Of a stretch of 64,000 nucleotides of DNA, positions 27,765 to 36,740 are shown in pieces; positions within the stretch are counted from its first letter, which is position 1, and the number at the start of each line of letters is the position of its first letter. Below the pieces are notes generated by a model. It was not told where the DNA came from, did no database searches, and saw only the letters and a program-made list of their open reading frames with translations. This stretch comes from Algoriphagus resistens (GTDB lineage: Bacteria > Bacteroidota > Bacteroidia > Cytophagales > Cyclobacteriaceae). The translations under genes were made by a program, and so were the position numbers. The stretch is taken from positions 620,001 through 684,000 of the forward strand of contig NZ_LMXN01000002.1 in NCBI RefSeq assembly GCF_001442615.1, in the 5' to 3' direction.

Positions 27765-28457
27765 TTACACCATTAAAAACGAATCAAGTATTGCATTTAT
27801 AGCGATTACCCAAACGCTTTTGGAAACAATTTCTAATTTATCGAGTCCTTCCTTAAACAGTTTCGTGCCCCTGAATATGTGATTTTCAACTGAGCGCCTG
27901 GAAAGGTTAAGGGCTTCTGATATTTCCTCTATCGATTTATTCTCCAGGTGCCGCAACTTGAATATCTGACGCTGCGAAGGGGGCAATTTTTCAATAAGCT
28001 CCAGGGATAGATTATGAAATTCAGCATATATCAGTTCACTGTCTGCACTTAAGTTCGTGACCTGTTGCAAAAGTGGTATCTGATATTTTTGGAATGCAAA
28101 AAAACGTGCTTGTTTCTTTAGTTGATTTATAGCCCGAGACCTTAAAATCGCGAAAATATAGGCATTTATGGAAAGCTCTGGGTCTAGTTTGGCCCGGTTT
28201 TTCCAGATTTTCAAAAAAACTTCCTGAACCACTCCTTCTGCGTCTTCGTGCCCAAGCCCCATTTTTCTGGTGATGTTGTAAACTTTAACAGAAAACAGCT
28301 CATAAAGATTTTTAAAGCATGCCTCATCCCCCTGGACAAGCCCTTCCACAAGTTGCTTCAAATAAGTAGAATCTTTTACATCCAAAACCGGATAGCTTAA
28401 GTTTGTTTCACATGCAGTAAGGAAAGGAACTAGTAACTCAAGTTCTTTATCAGGCAA
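27765..28457 (-). CDS. ECF RNA polymerase sigma factor (SusC/FecR-associated)
   Basis: A 230-residue sigma-70 family protein. Region 2 reads DEACFKNLYELFSVKVYNIT, then GHEDAEGVVQEVFLKIWKNR; region 4 reads LPPSQRQIFKLRHLENKSIE, then ALNLSRRSVENH. The N-terminus is longer than usual, and a start near the internal Met/Leu codons cannot be excluded. A short hydrophobic tail (VWVIAINAILDSFLMV) is common in the Bacteroidota sigma-FecR group. It is the first gene of the polysaccharide locus and should direct transcription of the susC operon once FecR releases it. Confidence 0.93.
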   Translation of the reverse strand: MPDKELELLVPFLTACETNLSYPVLDVKDSTYLKQLVEGLVQGDEACFKNLYELFSVKVYNITRKMGLGHEDAEGVVQEVFLKIWKNRAKLDPELSINAYIFAILRSRAINQLKKQARFFAFQKYQIPLLQQVTNLSADSELIYAEFHNLSLELIEKLPPSQRQIFKLRHLENKSIEEISEALNLSRRSVENHIFRGTKLFKEGLDKLEIVSKSVWVIAINAILDSFLMV

Positions 28458-28625
28458 TAATGATATGATAATATTTTTTTAAAGCCAAAAGTCAGAAAAT
28501 TTAAAAACTAGCTTACCTCTTAGAATTCGAAATCAAATGAGATCAGCATAGGAAAGTCTATAACTAAATCAAAAAATTTAAAACCTCATATTTAACTGAC
28601 TTAAAGATAAATAGAAGCAGTATCA

Positions 28626-29129
28626 TTAAGTAACAGAATCCCTCACATTTTTTTGTGCTTTCATCGGAATAATAAAACCTGGCCTGAAGCTGAAAGCAGC
28701 TTTAAACTGTAGACCATTTAATGCATTCTCTGTTTTGCCTTTTATCCTTGCCCACATTATTTTTCCATTTTCCGAACTATCGGCATAAACTCCCGATAAG
28801 TAAAAGAAAACCATGTCCGGATTCAAACAGGCAAGGTCCTTTGCAAACATCATTGTGGTATAAAAAGTGATACGGTTGTAATTGTCCTCGTCCATACCTA
28901 AAGAACTTATCCCGGCGCAATAGAAACAGCCATCGTAGCCGGTTAGCTGGTCGCTATGGGCAGCTAAATCTGTAAAATCTTTTACAATCAGTTCAGAAAG
29001 TTTGGGATGCATTAACGGAGAAGCTCTTCTGTTTACCATCAATACCGCGGTAATATCAGGACGATCAAGAGAAGCCAGCAAAACGCCTTCCCCAATCATT
29101 CCTGTGGCTCCCGTAATTATTATTTTCAT
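28626..29129 (-). CDS. NAD(P)-binding (NmrA/epimerase-like) protein, C-terminally truncated
   Basis: A Rossmann-fold protein starting MKIIITGATGMIGEGVLLAS at 29129; an upstream ATG at 29165 overlaps the TetR gene and is less likely. The conserved core (LIVKDFTDL, YCAGISSLGM, AAFSFRPGFIIP) matches proteins of about 220 residues, but this one stops after 167, soon after FRPGFI. The C-terminal helices normally following are missing, so it may be non-functional. It lies 25 bases after the TetR stop on the same strand. Confidence 0.75.
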   Translation of the reverse strand: MKIIITGATGMIGEGVLLASLDRPDITAVLMVNRRASPLMHPKLSELIVKDFTDLAAHSDQLTGYDGCFYCAGISSLGMDEDNYNRITFYTTMMFAKDLACLNPDMVFFYLSGVYADSSENGKIMWARIKGKTENALNGLQFKAAFSFRPGFIIPMKAQKNVRDSVT

Positions 29130-29154
29130 TTTCTTATTTCTATCATTATACTTA

Positions 29155-29718
29155 TCAGCGTTCAATCATTCTCCAAAACATAGAGAATGTATCCTCAATG
29201 ATTTTATGTTGTGCTTTTTTGGAGAATTGATTTGAAGAAAGATATTGGTTTACACCAAATACCTGATTGCTGAGTAACGCATACAATAAATTCACATCAT
29301 TTTCAGCAATCTGTTGCTCCTCGATAGCCAGGCTAAAAAGTTGTAATATGGGTGCTATCTGAGCCGAAATTTCATCCGCACCAATTTTTTTCAGATAGGG
29401 AGAATTGGAGAACTGCGCCAGAAACAAAAACTCGTTGGGATTGCCGAGCGACCATTTGAGCGATTCTGTATAATAAGTCTTGATAACTTCCTTTGTTGAT
29501 TTAACTTCAGCCAATGCCGCATTTATACTTTCTGCTGCCTGCCCCTTTAATTTTAAGTAAAGTGAAATGATCAACTTATCCTTAGTCGGAAAAAAATAAA
29601 ACAGAGTCCCTGTTGCTATTCCTGCCTCTTTTGCAATTTTACTTGTCGGAGTATCGTTAAATCCTTGTGTTACAAACAATTCCAATGCCGTTTGAAGTAG
29701 CTTTTCCCTTTTATCCAT
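29155..29718 (-). CDS. TetR/AcrR-family transcriptional regulator
   Basis: A 187-residue repressor. The N-terminal helix-turn-helix reads LLQTALELFVTQGFNDTPTS, then IAKEAGIATGTLFYFFPTKDKL; the C-terminal ligand domain is variable. It lies between an SnoaL-like gene and a truncated NAD(P)-binding gene, all on the minus strand. The inverted repeat at 30220-30237 upstream of the first gene is a candidate operator. Confidence 0.93.
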   Translation of the reverse strand: MDKREKLLQTALELFVTQGFNDTPTSKIAKEAGIATGTLFYFFPTKDKLIISLYLKLKGQAAESINAALAEVKSTKEVIKTYYTESLKWSLGNPNEFLFLAQFSNSPYLKKIGADEISAQIAPILQLFSLAIEEQQIAENDVNLLYALLSNQVFGVNQYLSSNQFSKKAQHKIIEDTFSMFWRMIER

Positions 29719-29797
29719 AAATTAAGTTTGATTTTAGAAGGTAACCGAAGCTTAAAAACGCTTATATACACCAATCGCATTCCTAGTGCTTTAACTA

Positions 29798-30205
29798 TTA
29801 TTTTACATGGTCCATCGGTCCACAGAATAATTCATTGACCATAATGGTATCCAAATATTCATAAAGCCCACTGATTAAGCCGTCCTTAAAGGTCAAAAGC
29901 AACATCACATTGTTTTCGTAAATACGACCATCCTTTCGCATTCCCCGAATATGAACATAAAGCGCTGCCCGCTCATCATCTGCAGTAATAGAGCGGAGTG
30001 TCATTTTCATCCCTTCCGGGAATCGTTCCGCTACAGTACCCCATAATTTCCCCTGGTTTTCCAATGATTGGTAACCTCCAAACGGCCAAGATCCCTCTCC
30101 ACTCAGCCAATAAACACAATCAGGCGTTTTTAATTTAGCCATTTCATCGAACTTTCCGGCCACCATTGCATTGAAGTATTTTTCTGCGGTTTCTTTTGTT
30201 TTCAT
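29798..30205 (-). CDS. SnoaL/NTF2-like small protein
   Basis: A 135-residue cone-fold protein of the SnoaL/NTF2 superfamily, with KYFNAMVAGKFDEMAKLKTP at the start and LLLTFKDGLISGLYEYLDTI near the end. This superfamily includes ketosteroid-isomerase-like enzymes and ligand-binding proteins. The specific reaction is not predictable. It is the first gene of the TetR-linked group. Confidence 0.85.
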   Translation of the reverse strand: MKTKETAEKYFNAMVAGKFDEMAKLKTPDCVYWLSGEGSWPFGGYQSLENQGKLWGTVAERFPEGMKMTLRSITADDERAALYVHIRGMRKDGRIYENNVMLLLTFKDGLISGLYEYLDTIMVNELFCGPMDHVK

Positions 30206-30219
30206 GTTTTATAATTTAG

Positions 30220-30237
30220 TGACTGTTTAGTCAGTCA
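30220..30237. promoter_or_regulatory. Candidate TetR operator
   Basis: The inverted repeat TGACTG-N6-CAGTCA sits 15 bases upstream of the SnoaL-like start codon. Size and symmetry fit a TetR-family operator, and a TetR gene lies in the same transcription unit. The link is inference. Confidence 0.55.
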
Positions 30238-31118
30238 TAACAAATGTACATGAATTTATTTGTCCACAAAATCTATAACTCCTCAAAAAACTTAAAATAG
30301 GGGTTGAAAATCCGAAAGTCCCATGATTCACTTTTGTAAAATACACATTGTGTGGTCGGACTATGAAATGCGGAAATATATCATCTAGTCAAATGATAAT
30401 AAATGTGTTACCACAAGGAATATTCAAACTAACCGTGAATCAGGGTGAAGTCGAAATACCTCCTTTGTCACCTATAGCTTACCTGTTGGTTAATTTCAAG
30501 TTGAGAAAACAACATTTTCCTAATGGAGTTTGGACGGAATATGTCATGAACATCGCATCCGCCGTTTAATTTCCGTAAATAAATGTGCCATAGTTCAATT
30601 ACCTACCTACATTCACAGTAAATTGCTTCCACCTCATCCAAAGTAACTGTCATTTCAGTTCTGGCAAAAGTCCTTTTCCCTATAATGAAACTTGGTTTAA
30701 GGCAAGTCATACCTCTGCCAGTACAGAATCTATCTTATTAAGTATTCCTGCACGCATAGGATAATTGTTTGAATACTAGTTAAATAACACAAGCCCCATC
30801 CTACCAAATGCCAAGCTGATAAGCGTTATTTTCTTGTGCCACCACTTATATCTTTTTAACTAAGTTCTATCGACTGAATTACCAGTCCTACCAAAGAAGG
30901 GGTATACTTCATTGACTCCTCTAGCTGCCATATTTGAGAAAGAACTTTAATCCATATTGCCACCCCCACAATAGTCGTAAGCTTTTGGCTCGTAGACCAA
31001 ATGATCATCATTGGCTGTAGATTCGACTCTTTCAAAGTAGACAATATACAAATTGCCTGTTTTGGTCCTGACTGAATCGCAGTAGCTTTCTAATAGCTCA
31101 GTTTATTATGCAAGGCAA
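30238..31118. other. 880-base gene-poor stretch with possible decayed coding sequence
   Basis: No complete gene is visible. A 73-codon plus-strand frame (30348-30569) has no recognisable feature. On the minus strand 30947-31102 an open stretch reads TKTGNLYIVYFERVESTAND, then YDYCGGGNMD and a stop; it has protein-like composition but no start, and I cannot name a family. Both may be remnants. Confidence 0.35.
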
Positions 31119-31790
31119 TCAAGAAAGAAGTGCCGAAAAAATTATCAAAGGCCAAATATCACCCTTATACTTTCTAAGGGTATAGGCTAATATATCCACT
31201 GATTTATACAACAGGTTTCTTGCAGATCGAATATGCTGAAACCCCATAGCCTCCGCTATATCCTTGTACGACATCCCTTCATAGAAATGAAGGAATATAA
31301 CTTCCTGTTGTCTGGCCGAAAGCTTTTTTGAAGCCGCTGATATTAATTTTTTAATTTCCGGTCTGTAATCTTCATTGACAGACATCAATATGGAATCACC
31401 GTTTTCAAAAAACGTCTCATTTGTCAAAATTTTGTCATGAACCACTTTTTCTTTTCTATTCGCCTTGAGCAACGAAAATACTTTTCTTCTATAGCTGGCG
31501 AATAAATATGCCTTTACATTTACACTTGAACTGAGTTTCTCAGCCTTCTGGATTAAATAGAGAAAAGTATCTTGTAATGCATCATAAACAATGGATTCTT
31601 CACTGGTCAGCTGAAATCCATATTTGCAGAGTCTGGAAGAATAGTGGTTATAAAGTAGCCCAATACTCTCTGTATCACCGGAAACAACCCTTAGCCACAA
31701 TTCATCATCCCTACCCTTATCTGCCGGATAAGAACTCTCCGAACTGCTTTCCTGACTGTGGTTATAAGGCTGTAATTCTCTAGCGTTCAT
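31119..31790 (-). CDS. ECF RNA polymerase sigma factor (second SusC/FecR system)
   Basis: A 223-residue sigma factor. Region 2 reads DTESIGLLYNHYSSRLCKYGF, here cut as DTESIGLLYNHYSSRLCK, with SIVYDALQDTFLYLIQKAE; region 4 reads LSARQQEVIFLHFYEGMSYK then IAEAMGFQHIRSARNLLY. It is transcribed away from the FecR-SusC-SusD genes that start at 32258, with a 467-base divergent region between. It is the obvious partner of that FecR, although the usual arrangement is sigma and FecR in line. Confidence 0.92.
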   Translation of the reverse strand: MNARELQPYNHSQESSSESSYPADKGRDDELWLRVVSGDTESIGLLYNHYSSRLCKYGFQLTSEESIVYDALQDTFLYLIQKAEKLSSSVNVKAYLFASYRRKVFSLLKANRKEKVVHDKILTNETFFENGDSILMSVNEDYRPEIKKLISAASKKLSARQQEVIFLHFYEGMSYKDIAEAMGFQHIRSARNLLYKSVDILAYTLRKYKGDIWPLIIFSALLS

Positions 31791-32257
31791 GCTTGGTTAT
31801 TGTTTTATTCCATGATTATATCCCGAAAATCACTAAAAAGGAAAGGCTAATCAATTGATTATTTTGTAAACTTCAAAATTCAAGAAACTAAATTTTCCCT
31901 GAAACATACATTTACATACATAAAGAACCTTTAATTGAATCAGATACTCCTTTCCAACCAATTACCAGTTTTTATTAGTCCTATGTCCTCTACGAAGTCC
32001 GGTATGATTTTATAGTTTCTTGAAAGTTTCAGCCATAAAGCTCCCCAACATCTTCGGGCGCTATCTCCCCTTTGCTGCAGTCTGCACCAAACACAAACTC
32101 AACCCCCTGATTCCAGGTTCGATAAAATTTGAACAAATGGATCCTGCCTGCCAAGGGCAATAAAAACAGTTGCCTGTTTTTTTTTGATGTCACTTTGATC
32201 GTTTTGCTCTCTATAGTGTAAAGTCAGTAATGGCTTTGCAATGTATAATCCGGTAAT
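31791..32257. promoter_or_regulatory. Divergent regulatory region between sigma and FecR genes
   Basis: 467 bases without a real gene (a minus-strand frame over 32099-32428 is a shadow of fecR). Both divergent promoters must lie here. AT-rich strings such as TTGATTATTTTGTAAACTTC near 31855 resemble Bacteroidota promoters (TTTG and TAnnTTTG elements) but I cannot fix a start site. Confidence 0.4.
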
Positions 32258-33286
32258 ATGAATTTTAATCCTAAAAACGAATTTGATTTTTTGAAAAATC
32301 AAGCATTCGTACTGTGGGTAAACCACCAAAATCAGGAAGAAACCGAATTGTGGCATAGGTGGCTGCATGAAAACACTTCCAAAGCAGAATACTTTCACAA
32401 AGCCAAAGCCATAATCAACTCCTTCCAATTTTCAGGGGAGGAAAAAATTGACGATTCCAGACTGGATAGCATACGTGAAAAGCTTTTGGGAATTTCTGTA
32501 AAGCATAATCAGAATGAAAATCACATTGGAACGAAAAAACTTAATTCCAACTGGCACTTATCAAAATGGGCTATGGCAGCCTCAATTGCCTTGATTTTTA
32601 CAATGGGGACATTGATTTATTCTTATATAACCGATTTACATTCAAATAGTTGGACGGAAGTTATAACTGAAAAAGGCGAAAGAAAACACATCATTCTCCC
32701 AGATGGCTCCTCTGTTATGCTGGACTCCCATTCATCGATGGAGTATATAAGTGATTTTGAAAGCGACCGCCGGGTCAAGCTAACTGGAAGGGCATTTTTC
32801 GAGGTTAAAAAACTAAATGGAAAACAGTTCGAAGTTTTTTCCGACATGTTTGGGGTAAAGGTTCTGGGAACCTCATTCGACATGAATACGGATGAGAAAA
32901 GGGGCAGTGGACATGTCGCGCTGGTCACCGGAAAGGTGAAGGTAAAGATAGAGAATGCAGAAGAAATAGGATTGTTGCCTAATGAAGCAGCCTATATAGA
33001 CCTGGGGGAAAATAAAATTACCAAAGGGGCTTTTGACACCGATCAAATTCTTGGCTGGAGGCAAAACATACTCAAGTTCAAAGATGAATCCTATAAGGTG
33101 GTCTTTGAAAGAATTTCAAACTGGTACGGTGTCGAATTCATCTATCATGAAAGCCTGGACCTAAATGGCCTTTACAGTGCCACCTACCGAGATCAAAAAC
33201 TAGATGACATCCTAAAAGGATTGGCTTATGCATCTGAGCTGCAATTTGAAATTAAAGCAGACAAAGTTTTTGTGTCTAAGCAATAG
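32258..33286 (+). CDS. FecR-family anti-sigma factor (second system)
   Basis: A 342-residue membrane regulator. The cytoplasmic part begins with FLKNQAFVLWVNHQNQEET. One transmembrane helix is near residues 107-129 (AMAASIALIFTMGTLIYSYI). The periplasmic FecR domain has HIILPDGSSVMLDSHSSMEY and KVLGTSFDMN, and the C-terminal DUF4974 domain ends in LQFEIKADKVFVSKQ. It is followed after 55 bases by the STN-containing SusC, its expected signalling partner. Confidence 0.93.
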   Translation: MNFNPKNEFDFLKNQAFVLWVNHQNQEETELWHRWLHENTSKAEYFHKAKAIINSFQFSGEEKIDDSRLDSIREKLLGISVKHNQNENHIGTKKLNSNWHLSKWAMAASIALIFTMGTLIYSYITDLHSNSWTEVITEKGERKHIILPDGSSVMLDSHSSMEYISDFESDRRVKLTGRAFFEVKKLNGKQFEVFSDMFGVKVLGTSFDMNTDEKRGSGHVALVTGKVKVKIENAEEIGLLPNEAAYIDLGENKITKGAFDTDQILGWRQNILKFKDESYKVVFERISNWYGVEFIYHESLDLNGLYSATYRDQKLDDILKGLAYASELQFEIKADKVFVSKQ

Positions 33287-33341
33287 AGCAATTGAAGAAT
33301 CAACTTAAACAATAAACCTCACCAATTAACCCAAAATCATT

Positions 33342-36300
33342 ATGGTAAGAAAAATACCTAGCAAAAAATGGCTATTGCGTTATAGCAGTATTATGCTGTT
33401 GCTCTGTTTCATTATAACAACATCAAAAGCAAAAACGCCTTCCCCCTACTACCCATATTGGCAAGAAGATGTGATCATCAACCTGGAAAAATCAGAAGGT
33501 TCTATTTTTGAAATATTTACAGAGATAGAAAGTAAAACTGATTTCACCTTCGCCTATGATAAGGACAAACTAAAAGGGGTGGAAAATGTTAAATTAAAGC
33601 AGGGCAAGCAATCCTTAAACAATATCTTAGACAGGCTATCCCAGACTTACGATCTTGAATTTAAAGAAATCAACCAGGTAATCCATGTAAAGCAAAGCCA
33701 AAAAAAAGTAGCCCAACAGAAAAGTCAATCCACAAAGAACCATGAAATATCAGGAGTTGTAAAAACACCTGATGGCCTCACTCTTCCAGGTGCCAACATA
33801 AAGGAAGTGGGTACGACCAATGGGATTGTATCCAACAATGACGGGGAATTTGTGATTAATCTGATCACGGCAGATCCCAAAATCGAAGTATCCTTTATTG
33901 GATTTGAAACGCAGATTGTGGAAATCGGGGCCGATAAGGAATACGAAATAATTCTTCGGGAAGATGAAGCGGCGCTGGAAGAAGTTGTAGTGGTTGGGTT
34001 TGGAGAGCAAAAGAAGATAAGCCTGGTAGGTTCGCAGTCTACCATAAAGCCGGCAGAATTAAAACTCCCGGTGCGTAATCTGACCAATTCCCTTGGAGGA
34101 CGTCTGGCCGGATTGGTGTCAGTGCAGCGAAGCGGGGAGCCTGGCTATGATGGCTCTGAGATTTTTATCCGGGGCATTGCAACTTTTGGATCATCCCCCC
34201 GGGGCCCGCTTCTGATTGTGGATGGGGTTCCTGACCGTCCCATAGACAACATCAACCCTGAAGACATAGAAAGTTTTACTATTCTAAAAGACGCTTCCGC
34301 TACCGCAGTTTATGGAGCCAGGGGCGCCAATGGCGTGATAATTATCAATACTAAATCAGGCCAGATTGGAAAACCGATAATAAACTTTGAGGTGCGCCAG
34401 GCCGTGAGCTCCTTTACCCAGTTGCCCCGCTTTGTTGATGGACCAGATTTTATGCGGCTTTACAATGAAGGATTGGCAATGAGAGGTAGAAGTGCGCAAT
34501 ACACAGAAGAGCAGATCAGGATGGTTGAATCCGGCGAGGATCCTGACCTATATCCCAATGTGAACTGGTATGATGAGATATTCAACAAACATGCACAGAA
34601 CAGAAGTGCAGACATAAATATCAGGGGCGGCTCAGAATATGCCAGATATTATGTTTCGGCAGGGTATTACTCCGAAACGGGCATGTTCAAAGCAGGCAAT
34701 GTGGAAACCTACAATAACCGCCTTTCTTTAGACAGGTACACATTTTTGACGAATGTGGATGTAAACCTGACCAAGACAACAAATATTGAGCTGGGCATAA
34801 ATGGTTATATTATAAACACCAATTATCCTGGGGTCGGAACAGGGTATCTGTTTGACCTTGCAACCCAAAACCCGCCACATATAGCCCCGCCCCAGTATTC
34901 CAACGGTCAGTGGCCACGGGTACCCGGTGGATTTGAAAATCCCTACAAAGCACTTACGCAGTCGGGATATGCGACGGAATACCGTAACACGATCAGATCC
35001 AACATTCGTCTGAAGCAAGATCTTGGAATGATCACCGAAGGGCTTAGGTTCACTACCATGTTTTCCTTTGATGCATATAACTGGAACAATCTGAACAGGA
35101 AAAAAAGTGTACAGACCTACTATGCAAGCGGTAGAGATGAAGAAGGGAACCTTATTACCGAGCTTGTTGACCAGGGGTCCGATGTATTGGGTTTCGAACA
35201 GTCCAGGGGAGGCAACAGAAAATTTTACACCGAATCAGCCCTGAATTACAACCGTACATTCCAGACTGACCATGATGTATCTGCTATGCTGCTTTATTAT
35301 CAATCAGATTATATCAATGCAGACGCAGGGGATTTGGTTTCTTCCATTCCGTTTAGGCTGAGAGGGGTCTCCGCCAGGACAACTTATGGCTTTAAGTCCA
35401 AATATTTTTTTGAGGCGAATTTTGGCTACTCCGGCTCAGAGAATTTTTCCCCTGACAACAGGTTTGGGTTCTTTCCATCATTTGGAACTGGATGGGTGAT
35501 TTCAAACGAGTCCTTTTTTGAGCCGATGGAAAATGTGATTTCCCACCTGAAAATCAGGTACACCTTTGGGCTGACCGGCAACAGCAATACAAGCGACAGG
35601 TTCCTGTTCCAGACCAGGATCGACTCGGGAGACGGATATACGTTTGGGGTTCCGGGCAATACCAGGGGATATGACGGGATGCAGGAAGGCCAGATTGGCT
35701 CTAATGTAACCTGGGAAACCGGAAGAAGACATAATCTGGGATTGGAAGTGAATTTCTTCAATGACGACCTGTCCTTTATTGTCGAATTTTTCAAGGAAAG
35801 AAGAAATGGGATTCTTATGAAATTGAGCGACATACCGGCTGCCTCAGGGTATGGTGACAATACCCCTTATGGAAATATAGGTATTACGGAAAACAAAGGA
35901 TTTGATCTGACATTGAACTACAACAAACATTTTGGAAGCAGCTCACTGGTAAACTTCTTTACTTTTCAGGGGACGTTCACGTATAATAAAAACAAAAATG
36001 TACATGATGGTCTGCCCGAGTGGCAATATCCATGGCTGAACCGGGTGGGCCACAGAATTGACCAACGGTTCGGATACATTGCTGAGAGTCTGTTTGTGGA
36101 TGAGGAGGAAATAGCAAATTCAGCAGTGCAGGCCGGGGATGTACGTCCCGGGGATATTAAATATCAGGATCTTAATGAAGACGGCATAATCAATACCTAT
36201 GACCAAAGGGCAATCGGGTATGGTCCGGTTCCGCAGGTCATGTATGGATTGAACTTTGGTGCCGGGATAAAACGGTTTGAGGTGGTCTTGTTTTTTCAGG

Positions 36301-36725
36301 GGGCAGGATTGGTTGATTTTATGTACTCTGGGGGCCAGGGCACCAACCCGTTCTATGATGGGCCGACCCGGGGCAACCTGTACGATATGGCATTGGATAG
36401 ATGGACTCCCGAAAACCCCTCCCAGGATGTGTTTTATCCCCGGATGTCCACCAGAGAGGATATAACCACCAATTACTACGAAAGCACCTGGTGGCTTTTC
36501 CGCTCAGATTACCTGCGCCTTAAAAATGCGGAAATTGCCTACAACTTCGACATGGGCAAACTCAAGAAGTTCGGGATGAAGAATTTACGGCTGTATTTGA
36601 ACGGGACCAATTTGTTCACCTTAAGCCCATGGAAAATATGGGACCCGGAATTAGGGGACGGAAGAGGGACAAGTTACCCCAATACGACCACTTTCAATAT
36701 TGGGTTGAGGGCTAGTTTTCAATAA
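33342..36725 (+). CDS. SusC/RagA-family TonB-dependent transporter with STN domain (second system)
   Basis: A 1127-residue outer-membrane transporter. A signal peptide (YSSIMLLLCFIITTSKAK) is followed by the STN domain (about 45-110), a CarboxypepD_reg-like repeat (ISGVVKTPDGLTLPGANIKE), the plug (LTNSLGGRLAGLVSVQRSGE, LLIVDGVPDRPI, ILKDASATAVYGARG) and a long barrel ending TFNIGLRASFQ. The STN domain pairs with the FecR gene just upstream. Only 44% or so of its look matches the first SusC by eye, so a different substrate is likely. Confidence 0.95.
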   Translation: MVRKIPSKKWLLRYSSIMLLLCFIITTSKAKTPSPYYPYWQEDVIINLEKSEGSIFEIFTEIESKTDFTFAYDKDKLKGVENVKLKQGKQSLNNILDRLSQTYDLEFKEINQVIHVKQSQKKVAQQKSQSTKNHEISGVVKTPDGLTLPGANIKEVGTTNGIVSNNDGEFVINLITADPKIEVSFIGFETQIVEIGADKEYEIILREDEAALEEVVVVGFGEQKKISLVGSQSTIKPAELKLPVRNLTNSLGGRLAGLVSVQRSGEPGYDGSEIFIRGIATFGSSPRGPLLIVDGVPDRPIDNINPEDIESFTILKDASATAVYGARGANGVIIINTKSGQIGKPIINFEVRQAVSSFTQLPRFVDGPDFMRLYNEGLAMRGRSAQYTEEQIRMVESGEDPDLYPNVNWYDEIFNKHAQNRSADINIRGGSEYARYYVSAGYYSETGMFKAGNVETYNNRLSLDRYTFLTNVDVNLTKTTNIELGINGYIINTNYPGVGTGYLFDLATQNPPHIAPPQYSNGQWPRVPGGFENPYKALTQSGYATEYRNTIRSNIRLKQDLGMITEGLRFTTMFSFDAYNWNNLNRKKSVQTYYASGRDEEGNLITELVDQGSDVLGFEQSRGGNRKFYTESALNYNRTFQTDHDVSAMLLYYQSDYINADAGDLVSSIPFRLRGVSARTTYGFKSKYFFEANFGYSGSENFSPDNRFGFFPSFGTGWVISNESFFEPMENVISHLKIRYTFGLTGNSNTSDRFLFQTRIDSGDGYTFGVPGNTRGYDGMQEGQIGSNVTWETGRRHNLGLEVNFFNDDLSFIVEFFKERRNGILMKLSDIPAASGYGDNTPYGNIGITENKGFDLTLNYNKHFGSSSLVNFFTFQGTFTYNKNKNVHDGLPEWQYPWLNRVGHRIDQRFGYIAESLFVDEEEIANSAVQAGDVRPGDIKYQDLNEDGIINTYDQRAIGYGPVPQVMYGLNFGAGIKRFEVVLFFQGAGLVDFMYSGGQGTNPFYDGPTRGNLYDMALDRWTPENPSQDVFYPRMSTREDITTNYYESTWWLFRSDYLRLKNAEIAYNFDMGKLKKFGMKNLRLYLNGTNLFTLSPWKIWDPELGDGRGTSYPNTTTFNIGLRASFQ

Positions 36726-36740
36726 AATTTGATCTGTACT

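Noticed and set aside
30348..30569. 73-codon plus-strand frame
   Set aside because: No domain or homology recognisable by eye and no neighbouring partner; kept only as part of the gene-poor stretch.
32099..32428. 109-codon minus-strand frame upstream of and over fecR
   Set aside because: Overlaps the confident fecR start in antisense; a shadow frame.
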